In this document: positions 9,036 through 17,112 of the stretch, in pieces
Layout: the number at the start of each line of letters is the position of its first letter
Position numbering within the stretch: the first letter of the stretch is position 1
DNA from: JACQFV01 sp964593585
Lineage (GTDB): Bacteria; Zixibacteria; MSB-5A5; WJJR01
DNA: 64,000 bases
Direction of reading: 5' to 3'
Assembly: GCA_964593585.1 (NCBI GenBank)
Contig: CAZQIZ010000015.1
Coordinates: 1-64,000 of the forward strand
Translations under genes and position numbers: made by a program
Notes under the pieces: model-generated
Told to the model about the DNA's origin: nothing
Database searches by the model: none
The model's input: only the letters and a program-made list of their open reading frames with translations

Positions 9036-10370
9036 TTGTCCACTCACTTCCGGGAAGCGACATTTACACGCGTGGCGGGCACGACGACCAATGCGGGCAG
9101 GTGGCGGCGTATCACTCTCGGCGCACTGGCGATGGCGACCTTCGCGGTCGCCGCCACCACCGCGGCCTGGGCACAGGAGCGCCACTGGCTGCTGGCGCCG
9201 GGTGTCGGGCATGACCGTTTCGAGCAATCATTCTTCCTTGAGGACACGCTGGACATCGATCCCGACTCGCTCAAGACACTGGAACGCACCATCGAGGACT
9301 TGAAGGAATCGTATCTCTCGCTGGAAACCGCCTACCAACGGGGCGCGACCGTGATCAGCAACACCCTCTACGCCACCGACGCCGCCTGGCGCAATATCGC
9401 CGCGGCGCGCACACGCCGGCGGCAGCGGCAGTGGGCGGTTGATGCCAACGCCCGCTTGGAATGGAAGGGCGACGATGACCGCGACACGATCTCAGCGGGT
9501 TATCTGTTTGGCCAGGCATCGGTGGGGCCGCGGTATACGCTGAACGAGCGGTGGACTGTTCTGGCACGCGGCGACTGGGAAGGGACGACCTATGACGAAC
9601 GCTCGACATGGGGGTTGGACTACACTCGTTGGCGGGGACGGGCCGGGATACGGTACAGCGGCGAGTTGCTGGAGGCGATCGACCTGACAGCCGGACTCAC
9701 CAGCCGCCGGGTTCCCGACTCAAGCCGTCTGGCCTATGAGGAGGCCTGGATCACCGCGGAGGCGTCGTACTGGGAATGGGGACCGGCCCTCTGGACCCTG
9801 GCGGTGTCTCACCGGGCGCGGGAGTATGACACCGACGGCACCGAACGCGACCACAGCCGCACCGAAGTCGAATTGTCGGCGCGCGGCCAATTCGGCGAGC
9901 GTTGGCGCGCCGAGGCGCAAGTCGATTGGGAGTATTGGAATTACAGGCAGGATTTGGAAACTTACTTTGACTTCACTGCCGGCGAAGTGGAACTGGAAGC
10001 GCGACGTGCGTTGGGACACTGGACTGTGGGGGCACAAGCGAGGTCCCGTTGGGAGGGCGCCTTCAGCGAAGAGTTTGAGGACGACGATTTCACCGACTGG
10101 GCGTTCGGACCGGTGGTCGGCTGGCAGCCCTCCGGGATGATCTGGATCGACGCCGGGGGACGCTGGGGCCGTCGGTATTACAGTGATCGCTCGCTGATTT
10201 ACGACGATTACGATTTCGCTGAGGTGGACCTGAGCGTTGACGCCTCGGTCGGCGATCACTTCACGCTCAGTCTGTCGGCCGACTACGAGACGAAAGTCCA
10301 CGACAACCCGTCGCGCGACACTGATTATACGTATGGGGCGCTGGCCATACGCTTCCCCTTCCGATTGTGA
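9036..10370 (+). CDS. Predicted outer-membrane beta-barrel protein
   Basis: 444 residues from a TTG codon; a GTG at 9072 is equally possible, and neither has a good ribosome-binding site. A signal peptide ends at AWA-Q (about residue 47). A short helical segment (about 75-110) is followed by many amphipathic strands with alternating aromatic residues (for example YLFGQASVGPRYTL, WTVLARGDWEGTTY) and Asp/Arg turns, ending AIRFPFRL. This is the pattern of an outer-membrane barrel of about 16 strands. No family name can be given from sequence alone. It may work with the exported helical protein just upstream. Confidence 0.75.
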   Translation: MSTHFREATFTRVAGTTTNAGRWRRITLGALAMATFAVAATTAAWAQERHWLLAPGVGHDRFEQSFFLEDTLDIDPDSLKTLERTIEDLKESYLSLETAYQRGATVISNTLYATDAAWRNIAAARTRRRQRQWAVDANARLEWKGDDDRDTISAGYLFGQASVGPRYTLNERWTVLARGDWEGTTYDERSTWGLDYTRWRGRAGIRYSGELLEAIDLTAGLTSRRVPDSSRLAYEEAWITAEASYWEWGPALWTLAVSHRAREYDTDGTERDHSRTEVELSARGQFGERWRAEAQVDWEYWNYRQDLETYFDFTAGEVELEARRALGHWTVGAQARSRWEGAFSEEFEDDDFTDWAFGPVVGWQPSGMIWIDAGGRWGRRYYSDRSLIYDDYDFAEVDLSVDASVGDHFTLSLSADYETKVHDNPSRDTDYTYGALAIRFPFRL

Positions 10371-10580
10371 CGGTTGTCGCAAACGGACAAATTCTGCGTT
10401 GGCCGAGAAAAAAGGTATTGCGTCCTGAGGGATCGTAGGTAACTTGTCCGCAGAATAAAGGAGCAAGCCGGAGGGAAGGGCAGTCACAGCACCGGACCAG
10501 TTGCGAATCTGAACGCATACAAGCTTCCACACCCCTCTGGGGTGAGCCGCTAAAAATCCCGCCTAATACCTGGGGTGATG

Positions 10581-10602
10581 GGCCCGGACCTTGGTCCGGG
10601 CC
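10581..10602 (+). terminator. Hairpin between the barrel gene and the heme-barrel gene
   Basis: 10-bp stem with a TT loop, followed by TCATTATT. It lies about 210 bases past the barrel stop and 50 before the next ATG. It could terminate the upstream unit or attenuate the cytochrome pair. The rest of 10371-10651 shows no gene and no recognised riboswitch. Confidence 0.55.
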
Positions 10603-10651
10603 TCATTATTGAGGGTCCAGAACATCCAAGCGCCCAGCGAGGTTCACACGG

Positions 10652-11776
10652 ATGATGAGCCGCCCGATTTTGCCTGTCGCCATCGGTCTGTCGATCTTGA
10701 GTCTGATCCCCGTTGCCCAAGCCACGCCGCGGCTGGCGGCGCAATACGGTCAGGACTGTCAATTGTGCCATGCCAATCCGTCCGGCGGCGGCCTGCGCAA
10801 CTCGTATGTGACCGACTTCATCGGCCCCGCCGAATTGCCGCTGCGTCCTCTGCCCGCGCACGAGAGCGCGCGCTGGCCGAAGGCGCGTCTGAACGACTTT
10901 GTCACCGTCGGGACCGACCTGCGTCTGCTCTATCTGGCCAGCGACAATGCCCGCACGGCGGTCGGCGAACTGGACAACTCGTTTTTCCAGATGCAGGCGG
11001 ATTTCTATGTCGCCATCGAGCCCGATCCGCAGTTTCTCCTGTATCTCGATCGCGGCACCGGCAGCGACTATGAAGTTTTTGCGCTGGCGCGTCTGTTGCC
11101 GGCGCATGGGTATGTCAAGGGCGGGCGGTTTGTCCCTGACCTGGGCTGGCGGTGGGACGATCACAATCGTTACACGCGCGAACGTCTTGATCTCGACTAC
11201 CCCGGCGCCACCGAGACCGGGATCGAAGTCGGTCTCTCCCCCGGTCCGCTGACGCTGACCGGCGGAGTGTTCAACGGGAACGGCAATGCCCAGCTCGACG
11301 ACAACTCGCAGAAGATGTATGTCGGCAAGGCGCTGGCACGTTGGCGCATGGGCACAGTCCAGGCCGCCTTTGGCGGGTCGACCCGCTGGAACTCCGGTCC
11401 CCAGGTCAAGGAGCGACTCTGGGGAATCCAGGGGCAGGCGAGTTGGCGACAGTTCGCCTATCTCGCCGATCTCTTCGGCCGACGGACGGCGTCGGATGCG
11501 GACAGCGGCCGTCGCGGACGCACCTGGTCCTGGGTCATGTCACAAGAACTGGACTTTCGGCCGCGCCAGGGGCTGGATCTGTATGTCGGTTACGATTTCC
11601 TCGATCCTGATCTGGATCACGAAAATGGAACGCAATACCGCATCAGCGTCGGATCGCGGATCTACCTGCGGCATTTCTTCAAAGTTGAGCCGTTGGTGCG
11701 CTTCGAGCGGGAGACGACCCCGCGCTCTGTGACCGATGACGCACGGGTGGAGATTCTCTTCCATGCTTTCTATTAA
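10652..11776 (+). CDS. Outer-membrane barrel with an N-terminal c-type heme motif
   Basis: 374 residues. Signal peptide (about 1-24, AQA-T), then one c-heme motif CQLCH (36-40) in a short N-terminal segment, then about 330 residues of beta-barrel-like sequence with paired amphipathic strands ending VEILFHAFY. One covalent heme on a porin-like barrel suggests electron transfer at or across the outer membrane. The heme would be attached by the cytochrome-c maturation system encoded at 48841-51422. The next gene, a cytochrome lipoprotein, overlaps the 3' end by 14 bases, so the two are probably co-translated partners. A second ATG at 10655 is possible. Confidence 0.72.
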   Translation: MMSRPILPVAIGLSILSLIPVAQATPRLAAQYGQDCQLCHANPSGGGLRNSYVTDFIGPAELPLRPLPAHESARWPKARLNDFVTVGTDLRLLYLASDNARTAVGELDNSFFQMQADFYVAIEPDPQFLLYLDRGTGSDYEVFALARLLPAHGYVKGGRFVPDLGWRWDDHNRYTRERLDLDYPGATETGIEVGLSPGPLTLTGGVFNGNGNAQLDDNSQKMYVGKALARWRMGTVQAAFGGSTRWNSGPQVKERLWGIQGQASWRQFAYLADLFGRRTASDADSGRRGRTWSWVMSQELDFRPRQGLDLYVGYDFLDPDLDHENGTQYRISVGSRIYLRHFFKVEPLVRFERETTPRSVTDDARVEILFHAFY

Positions 11777-12188
11777 GATTAGCGGTGAGCGGCTGGCAGC
11801 GGCGGCGGCGCTGGTGCTTGTCGTGATGGCCGGATGCGCCGATTTCGGAACGGGCATCCCGACCGTCGGAAACGGCGGCGGCCAGGACGGCGACACCGCC
11901 ACGGTCTCGTTTGCGGCCGATGTGCTGCCGATCTTTGCCGCCAATTGCGGCGGGGCCTTCTGCCACAACCCCTGCGGCGCCAACAACGGCGGCGGGCTCT
12001 GCCTGCAAAGCCACGCGACTCTCATGCAGGGAGGGGTGGTGATTCCCGGCGACAGCGCTGGCAGCACGCTGGTGCAGCGTCTCGACGGCCGTCTGACGCC
12101 GCGCATGCCCTATGGCCGTGCGCCGCTGGCCGACACCCTGATTCAACTCGTTCGCATCTGGATCGCCGAAGGCGCGCTGGACAACTAA
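11763..12188 (+). CDS. Cytochrome-c-like lipoprotein
   Basis: 141 residues. Lipobox VMAGC, with C25 the lipidated residue. The mature part opens VSFAADVLPIFAANC, then a CX4CH heme-type motif (C62-H68), GGGLCLQS, IPGDSAGSTLVQRLDG, a MPYG segment carrying the likely distal Met (about 115), and ends LIQLVRIWIAEGALDN. The order matches the small c-type cytochrome domains related to PSCyt1, in which CX4CH often replaces CX2CH. Likely anchored in a membrane facing the periplasm and paired with the heme barrel it overlaps. An in-frame ATG at 11736 is possible but would lengthen the overlap. Confidence 0.75.
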   Translation: MLSIKISGERLAAAAALVLVVMAGCADFGTGIPTVGNGGGQDGDTATVSFAADVLPIFAANCGGAFCHNPCGANNGGGLCLQSHATLMQGGVVIPGDSAGSTLVQRLDGRLTPRMPYGRAPLADTLIQLVRIWIAEGALDN

Positions 12189-12293
12189 GATCGTCTATCA
12201 AAATGAACTAGAGGACTCGTCACCGCCGCGTCCCTCGACTTCGCTCGGGATTTTCGAAAAGCGGGGGTCCAGAACCGTCGCAGCCACGGCTGG

Positions 12294-12313
12294 ATTCCCG
12301 CGTCCGCGGGAAT
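12294..12313. repeat. Palindromic intergenic element of the ATTCCCGC/GCGGGAAT type
   Basis: 8-bp inverted repeat with a four-base loop between convergent genes, flanked by TGGATTCCCG and GGGAATGACGGAC. This resembles short dispersed elements common in intergenic DNA of many bacteria. Nothing else is seen in 12189-12395. Confidence 0.5.
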
Positions 12314-12395
12314 GACGGACAGGGGGTAGAACTTGCAGGTGACTGTCACGGTCTCATCCTGTTGGAGATTCTAAGACTTCCGGTCGCGTTACGGT

Positions 12396-13868
12396 TCAAC
12401 TTGATTTGGCGAAACGCGCCACGGCCTGCTTCTCGTGTTTGCCGACCAGATCGGTGACGCGTACGGTAAGCAGGTAGTCGCCGCTGGGCAGATCGCCGAT
12501 GTCGAGGGTGGCGGTGTGCACAACTTCGCGGGTAGAACCGGAGAGGACGCCGGTGCCCGGCCGCCCGGTCTTGAAGTCTCCATCCAGCGCGGAGATTTCG
12601 TAGTCGATCTGATACCGCGTCTGGCCGCGTTCATCCAAAAGCAGGTGATAGACTTCGAAGTAGAAGGCCAGCGGCTGGTCGGGCAGGTACACCCGCGAAG
12701 GCAGCGGCATCACCATCTGCTGGTTTTTGACAAATGGTGAACCGGGCTCGTAGATGGACCAGACAAACGACGCCAGTTCGATGTCGGAGATCTCCTGGAT
12801 TTCGGGGCTGATGTACTCCGGCAGGCGCAGTGGCTTTAGATAGGTGCCCGACTTGCCGGTGTTTTCGTCCTCGATGGTGGCGGCGACGGTGTAGCGTCCT
12901 GGGGGCAGTTCGAGGACTTTTTGCTCGATGACCAGTTGGTTGGTCAGTCCCTGACGACCCGCCTGCCGTGCAATGATGCCGACTTCGCTGTAGACTTCCT
13001 CTTCGCGGTCATCGCGCACCAAGAGGGTGCGTCGGATGCTGATGCTGGTGGAATCGGGGCCGCGTCCCAGTTGCGCCAGCGGGTAGCCGAGGTTGATGTC
13101 CAGACGCCAGCTTCCCGGCTGGCCGCGAAAGCGGACGACATCGAGCGCGTAGTCGATCAGATTTCGGCCATACTCATGGTAGTAGATCGCCGGCTGCAGG
13201 TCGATGGCGCGCAGACGGGCGGAGTGGAAATCTCCCGCCGACTGGCGGCGGAACAACGGATCGGTCACCGGCGCCAGCTCGAAGAAGCCGAAGCCGCGCT
13301 TGTCTTCGAACTGAAAGGTCTCGTTCCAGCGATTATAGGACCAGACTTCGACGGCGGCGTTGGCCTCGTTCAGCGGCGAGTCGAAAAAGTCATCCGCGCC
13401 GCCGCCCGGCGGCTCGCTGCCGTCGCCGTCGACACCGGCCTGACGGACAATGCGTTCATCCGGCTGACCGTAGCGGATGTACACCTCGCCGCGGTCATCC
13501 CACGGCCGTCCTCCCTTGCCGGGGCTGCCAAACAAATAGATGGCATGATAGACCCGACGGTCGTGTTCATCACGGAATTCGTTTTCCGGCGTGGTGGGGG
13601 TCGGATCATGGGAGGTCCAGAAGCGACGCAGCCAGTCGGCCGAGGCGAGGGTGTCCTCGATGGTGACATACTCGCCGAACTCTTCGGCGCCGAGCAGGGC
13701 GCGCAACGCCGCTTCCTCTTCCCGCTCCGTCAGCGGGGCGCGTTCGCCGTTGGACTGCAGCGGCGCGGCGCAGGCGGCGGCCAGCGCCGCCAGGGCGGCA
13801 GCGACAAACAGGCGAAGAACCGCCCGCGGGGGGCAAAACAGAGAGTATTGTCCGGCAACCGCACGCAT
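12396..13868 (-). CDS. GWxTD-domain lipoprotein
   Basis: 490 residues. Lipobox LAAAC (about residues 29-33) followed by a short linker. The GWxTD-type core is about 70-150: DWLRRFWTSHDPTPTTPENE, then EHDRRVYHAIYLFG and GRPWDDRGEVYIRYGQPD, the conserved signature of this family. The rest is beta-rich and ends in an Ig-like fold. GWxTD proteins are envelope proteins of unknown function found mainly in FCB bacteria and Acidobacteria. The ATG at 13868 is preferred over an in-frame GTG at 13880; neither has a clear ribosome-binding site. Divergent from the kinase at 13974. Confidence 0.85.
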   Translation of the reverse strand: MRAVAGQYSLFCPPRAVLRLFVAAALAALAAACAAPLQSNGERAPLTEREEEAALRALLGAEEFGEYVTIEDTLASADWLRRFWTSHDPTPTTPENEFRDEHDRRVYHAIYLFGSPGKGGRPWDDRGEVYIRYGQPDERIVRQAGVDGDGSEPPGGGADDFFDSPLNEANAAVEVWSYNRWNETFQFEDKRGFGFFELAPVTDPLFRRQSAGDFHSARLRAIDLQPAIYYHEYGRNLIDYALDVVRFRGQPGSWRLDINLGYPLAQLGRGPDSTSISIRRTLLVRDDREEEVYSEVGIIARQAGRQGLTNQLVIEQKVLELPPGRYTVAATIEDENTGKSGTYLKPLRLPEYISPEIQEISDIELASFVWSIYEPGSPFVKNQQMVMPLPSRVYLPDQPLAFYFEVYHLLLDERGQTRYQIDYEISALDGDFKTGRPGTGVLSGSTREVVHTATLDIGDLPSGDYLLTVRVTDLVGKHEKQAVARFAKSS

Positions 13869-13973
13869 CGATACTGACACTAAGATACGCGCCCGGACCG
13901 TGTTTTAGCGCCGGGATTGTGCGGACGGCTTGCGGAAATCGTTCGGGCCGATATCTTCTCCTGCGGCAGCATC

Positions 13974-15902
13974 ATGAGCACACCTCCGACCGGCTGGCGC
14001 GGCAGACTCCACGAACTCCTGGAGCACTTCGGCCTGTATGCGCCCGCCGACGCCGAGCGCGATCCGGAGTTCCGCGATGAAATCCGGCGGGCGACCCGTC
14101 TCGGCCTGTTGCTGGCCGGCGGCCTGGCGATTGTCGGCCCGGCTTTCTCAACAATCGTCTTCCATCTGCTGATGGGCTACGATTTCGAACTGACCGGGGG
14201 CGAGCACGTCCAGATGGCCCACTGGGACGAGTTCATCGTCATGGGGCTGGGCGCGTTGACGCTGACCATTTACCGACTTCGATTAGTCTGCGAGCATGGA
14301 CGGTTCATGCTGATCTTTTTCAACATTCTGATGAACGGCGCGATGGTCGGTGAGGCCATTATCTCGATGCGGGTGGTGCATGCGCCGGACATCGCGATCC
14401 CGTTCACACTCCTGATGCTGGTGGCGGTGGGCACGGTGCCGATGCGGGCGGGGCACATCCTGCTGGCGGCGCTGGGGCTCTTTGTCTCCGATGCGTTGGT
14501 GCTCTGGCTGTTGCCGCCGATGACCGCCCGCGCCGCCATCGCCTTCCCCGCCGAGGCGATTGTGCTCATGCTGTTGGTCACGCTGTTTGCATGCCTGATC
14601 GTGGCGCAGCGGTACGCCAGCCGTTGGCGGCAGTATGTCGCCCGGCGCGAGGAGCGGGCGATGCGCGAGAAGGCGACGCAATCGGAACAACGCTACCGTT
14701 CGCTGTTTGAGAACTCGCTGGACGGCATCTTCGTGGTCGACAACGCCACCCGCACCTTCGTGATGGTCAATCCCACCTTTGCCGCGCTCTTGGGCCTGCC
14801 GGCCGAGGAGCTGCGCGGAAAGCCGGCGATGGACTTCATCCATCCGGAGGACCGGGACGAGTGCATGTTCCGCTACGACTGCATCGCCCGCCAGGGGGAG
14901 ACGGTCGGCATGTTCACCTTCCGGGCGATCAGTCCGAAACTGGCCGAGCCGCGCATCTGTGAAGTGTCACTGCACCGGCTGTTCGACAAGTCCGTCACGG
15001 TGGCGTCTTTGCGCGATGTCACACGGCGGGTCCAGGCCGAGACGCAGTTGCGCGCCTATGCCGCCGAGCTGGAGCAGACCAATCTGGCGTTGCGCGACGC
15101 GCAGGTGCAACTAATTCAATCGGAGAAAATGGCGGCGCTCGGCCATCTGGTCGCCGGGGTGGCGCATGAAATCAACACGCCGCTGGGGTCGATCAATTCG
15201 AACGCCGACTTGACCCGTCGGGCGCTGGACATCATCGACGAATACCTGCGCGATACCTCCACAACGCCGGGGACGCCGCTGCCCGGTCGGGTGCGTCAGG
15301 CGATGGACATCCTCTTGGAGGCCAATGCCACCATCCTGACCGCCACCCAGCGGATTGTCGCCATTGTGCGCTCCCTGCGCAATTTCGCCCGTCTGGACGA
15401 GGCCGAACTGAAGGAAGTCGACATCCATGAGGGCATCGAGTCGACGCTGACTCTGACTTACCACGAATTCAAAAACCGCATTACGGTGGTCCGCGACTTC
15501 GGCGAACTGCCGCGGGTCTGGTGTTATCCCAACCAACTCAACCAGGTGTTCATGAACATCCTGGTCAACGCCATCCATGCCATTCCGGAGAAGGGGACGA
15601 TCACGATCCGTACACGCCACGCCGACGGCATGGTGACGGTCGCCTTCACCGACACGGGCATCGGGATCGCCCGCGAGCATCTCAAGCGGATTTTCGATCC
15701 CGGTTTCACCACCAAGGGGGTCGGGGTCGGCACCGGATTGGGACTTTCCATTGTCTACAAGATCGTGACCGCGCATCGGGGGAAGGTCGATGTGACCAGC
15801 GAACTGGGTCGGGGGAGCACCTTCACCGTTACCCTGCCGGTAGCCGGCCCGGCCGAGAGCCGCCAGGACGGCGTCCCGCGGGACTCCTTCACCAGCCGCT
15901 GA
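13974..15902 (+). CDS. Membrane-bound PAS histidine kinase
   Basis: 642 residues. About six membrane segments within residues 35-205, then a PAS domain (about 225-345) beginning RYRSLFENSLDGIF, and a coiled coil (about 350-390). The kinase core has H-box VAGVAHEINTPLG, N-box QVFMNILVNAIHAI, G1 DTGIGIA and a GVGTGLGLSIV G2 box. The HEIN[TP] form is typical of kinases related to the NtrB/HisKA-7TM group. No response regulator is adjacent, so it is an orphan whose partner lies elsewhere. An upstream in-frame start at 13917 is less likely. Confidence 0.88.
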   Translation: MSTPPTGWRGRLHELLEHFGLYAPADAERDPEFRDEIRRATRLGLLLAGGLAIVGPAFSTIVFHLLMGYDFELTGGEHVQMAHWDEFIVMGLGALTLTIYRLRLVCEHGRFMLIFFNILMNGAMVGEAIISMRVVHAPDIAIPFTLLMLVAVGTVPMRAGHILLAALGLFVSDALVLWLLPPMTARAAIAFPAEAIVLMLLVTLFACLIVAQRYASRWRQYVARREERAMREKATQSEQRYRSLFENSLDGIFVVDNATRTFVMVNPTFAALLGLPAEELRGKPAMDFIHPEDRDECMFRYDCIARQGETVGMFTFRAISPKLAEPRICEVSLHRLFDKSVTVASLRDVTRRVQAETQLRAYAAELEQTNLALRDAQVQLIQSEKMAALGHLVAGVAHEINTPLGSINSNADLTRRALDIIDEYLRDTSTTPGTPLPGRVRQAMDILLEANATILTATQRIVAIVRSLRNFARLDEAELKEVDIHEGIESTLTLTYHEFKNRITVVRDFGELPRVWCYPNQLNQVFMNILVNAIHAIPEKGTITIRTRHADGMVTVAFTDTGIGIAREHLKRIFDPGFTTKGVGVGTGLGLSIVYKIVTAHRGKVDVTSELGRGSTFTVTLPVAGPAESRQDGVPRDSFTSR

Positions 15903-15928
15903 CCGCGCCGGCGCCATCCCGCAAAAGA

Positions 15929-15955
15929 AAAGCCCCGGTGTGGAGCCGGGGCTTT
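15929..15955. terminator. Bidirectional terminator between the PAS kinase and tRNA-Leu
   Basis: 10-bp AAAGCCCCGG/CCGGGGCTTT stem with a seven-base loop. CGATTTT follows on the plus strand and CTTTTGC on the minus strand, so it can serve both converging units. Confidence 0.75.
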
Positions 15956-15961
15956 CGATTT

Positions 15962-16048
15962 TGGTGCCGAAGGCGGGATTTGAACCCGCACGCCCGTAAG
16001 GGCACTGCGCCCTGAACACAGCGTGTCTGCCAGTTCCACCACTTCGGC
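15962..16048 (-). tRNA. tRNA-Leu (anticodon CAG)
   Basis: 87 nt including an encoded 3' CCA. Acceptor stem GCCGAAG/CTTCGGC, anticodon stem CTGTG/CGCAG around the loop TTCAGGG, a long variable arm (GTGCCCTTACGGGCGT) typical of leucine tRNA, and T-loop GGTTCAAATCC. Confidence 0.95.
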
Positions 16049-16057
16049 AGCGGCGGG

Positions 16058-16086
16058 AGTATCGCCAATTGCCGTCCGGCAATCAA
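16058..16086 (-). promoter_or_regulatory. Sigma-70-type promoter of tRNA-Leu
   Basis: On the minus strand, TTGATT (-35) and GATACT (-10) are separated by exactly 17 bases and lie about 10 bases before the tRNA. It sits between the stop codon of the NHL lipoprotein gene and the tRNA. Confidence 0.6.
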
Positions 16087-16089
16087 GCG

Positions 16090-17112
16090 TCAGTTTTGCG
16101 GAATCGCGGTCAGTTGGTAGCGGGCGATCCGGTTGTTCTTGGTGTCGGCGATCAGCACCATATCGTCGTAGCAGGCAATCCCGCAGGGGTCAAAAAGACC
16201 AAGATCATCGGCGCTTTTCCGGCCGAAGGTGAGGACATACTTCCCGTCCTTGTCAAACATCATCACCACTCCGTGGGCCCGGTGCAGGACGAAGACATTT
16301 CCCTGCTCGTCGACCGCCAGGTACTTGGTGTCCACCAGCGGCATCCGGAAGACATCCTGTCCCGAATCGGGCAGCGCCGGCAAATACTCCGGGAGAGCCA
16401 GATACTGGACGCCGTAAATGCCCGGATACTGGGCCACAAAAAGCCGGCGCTGGTCACGGACAATGCCGAAGGCGACGCCGGTCGGGTTGTAAACGTCACC
16501 GAAGGCCCCGCCGGAATCGATCACGGGGTAGAGAATCCCCTGCGGCGTCGGTTCGAGAAAATCGCCGAGCATGACATAGATGCGGCCGGCGGCGACGGCG
16601 TAGAACACGCTCTTATTGGCATCCAGCGACGAGGTAATGGATTCGAAGCGAGGCACATCCCAGTAGCAGATGGGCGGGGCATTGGGTTGCGTTACGCAAC
16701 GATAAGTGGAGTCGAGATCGGCAAAGGGCGCAAAGTCGCCGCCGGAGGCGCGTCGCAGCCAGATCTGCGGGGTGCTGTTGACCGCCGCCAGCGAGAAGGC
16801 GCGATCCTGCGCCACCGCGTGCGGTTGGGGAATCGGATACGACTCGATAAATTCGCCGTTGGGAGTCAGACGCACGATGCGGTCGTTGCCGGTATCGCAG
16901 ATGTAGATGGTGCGGTCGTAGCCGACCGTGACGCCGAAGGGACGGACAAACGGGATGCCGTCGGCTTCGGTCCAATACGGCAGCACCGGAGCCATGGTGG
17001 TGTCGGTCAAACGGCCCCCATCATCGTCGCGCACATCGGTCGGCAGCGACAGTTTTTCGCCGCAGGACAGAAGGCCGATACCGAGCAGACACAGGATGAT
17101 GATGGGCCGCAT
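16090..17112 (-). CDS. NHL-repeat lipoprotein, partner of the TonB receptor
   Basis: 340 residues. Lipobox GLLSC with C17 the lipidated residue. The body has NHL/beta-propeller motifs such as RPFGVTVGYDRTIYICDTGNDRIVRLTPNGEF, KYLAVDEQGNVFV and DPCGIACYDDMVLIADTKNNRIARY, consistent with a six-bladed propeller. Its ATG overlaps the TonB receptor stop (TAATG), so translation is coupled. By analogy with other receptor/lipoprotein pairs it may be a surface ligand-binding partner; the ligand is unknown. Confidence 0.82.
   Translation of the reverse strand: MRPIIILCLLGIGLLSCGEKLSLPTDVRDDDGGRLTDTTMAPVLPYWTEADGIPFVRPFGVTVGYDRTIYICDTGNDRIVRLTPNGEFIESYPIPQPHAVAQDRAFSLAAVNSTPQIWLRRASGGDFAPFADLDSTYRCVTQPNAPPICYWDVPRFESITSSLDANKSVFYAVAAGRIYVMLGDFLEPTPQGILYPVIDSGGAFGDVYNPTGVAFGIVRDQRRLFVAQYPGIYGVQYLALPEYLPALPDSGQDVFRMPLVDTKYLAVDEQGNVFVLHRAHGVVMMFDKDGKYVLTFGRKSADDLGLFDPCGIACYDDMVLIADTKNNRIARYQLTAIPQN

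Noticed and set aside
10440..10602. Possible riboswitch before the heme-barrel gene
   Set aside because: No cobalamin, c-di-GMP, FMN or purine riboswitch core could be matched; only a simple hairpin is supported.
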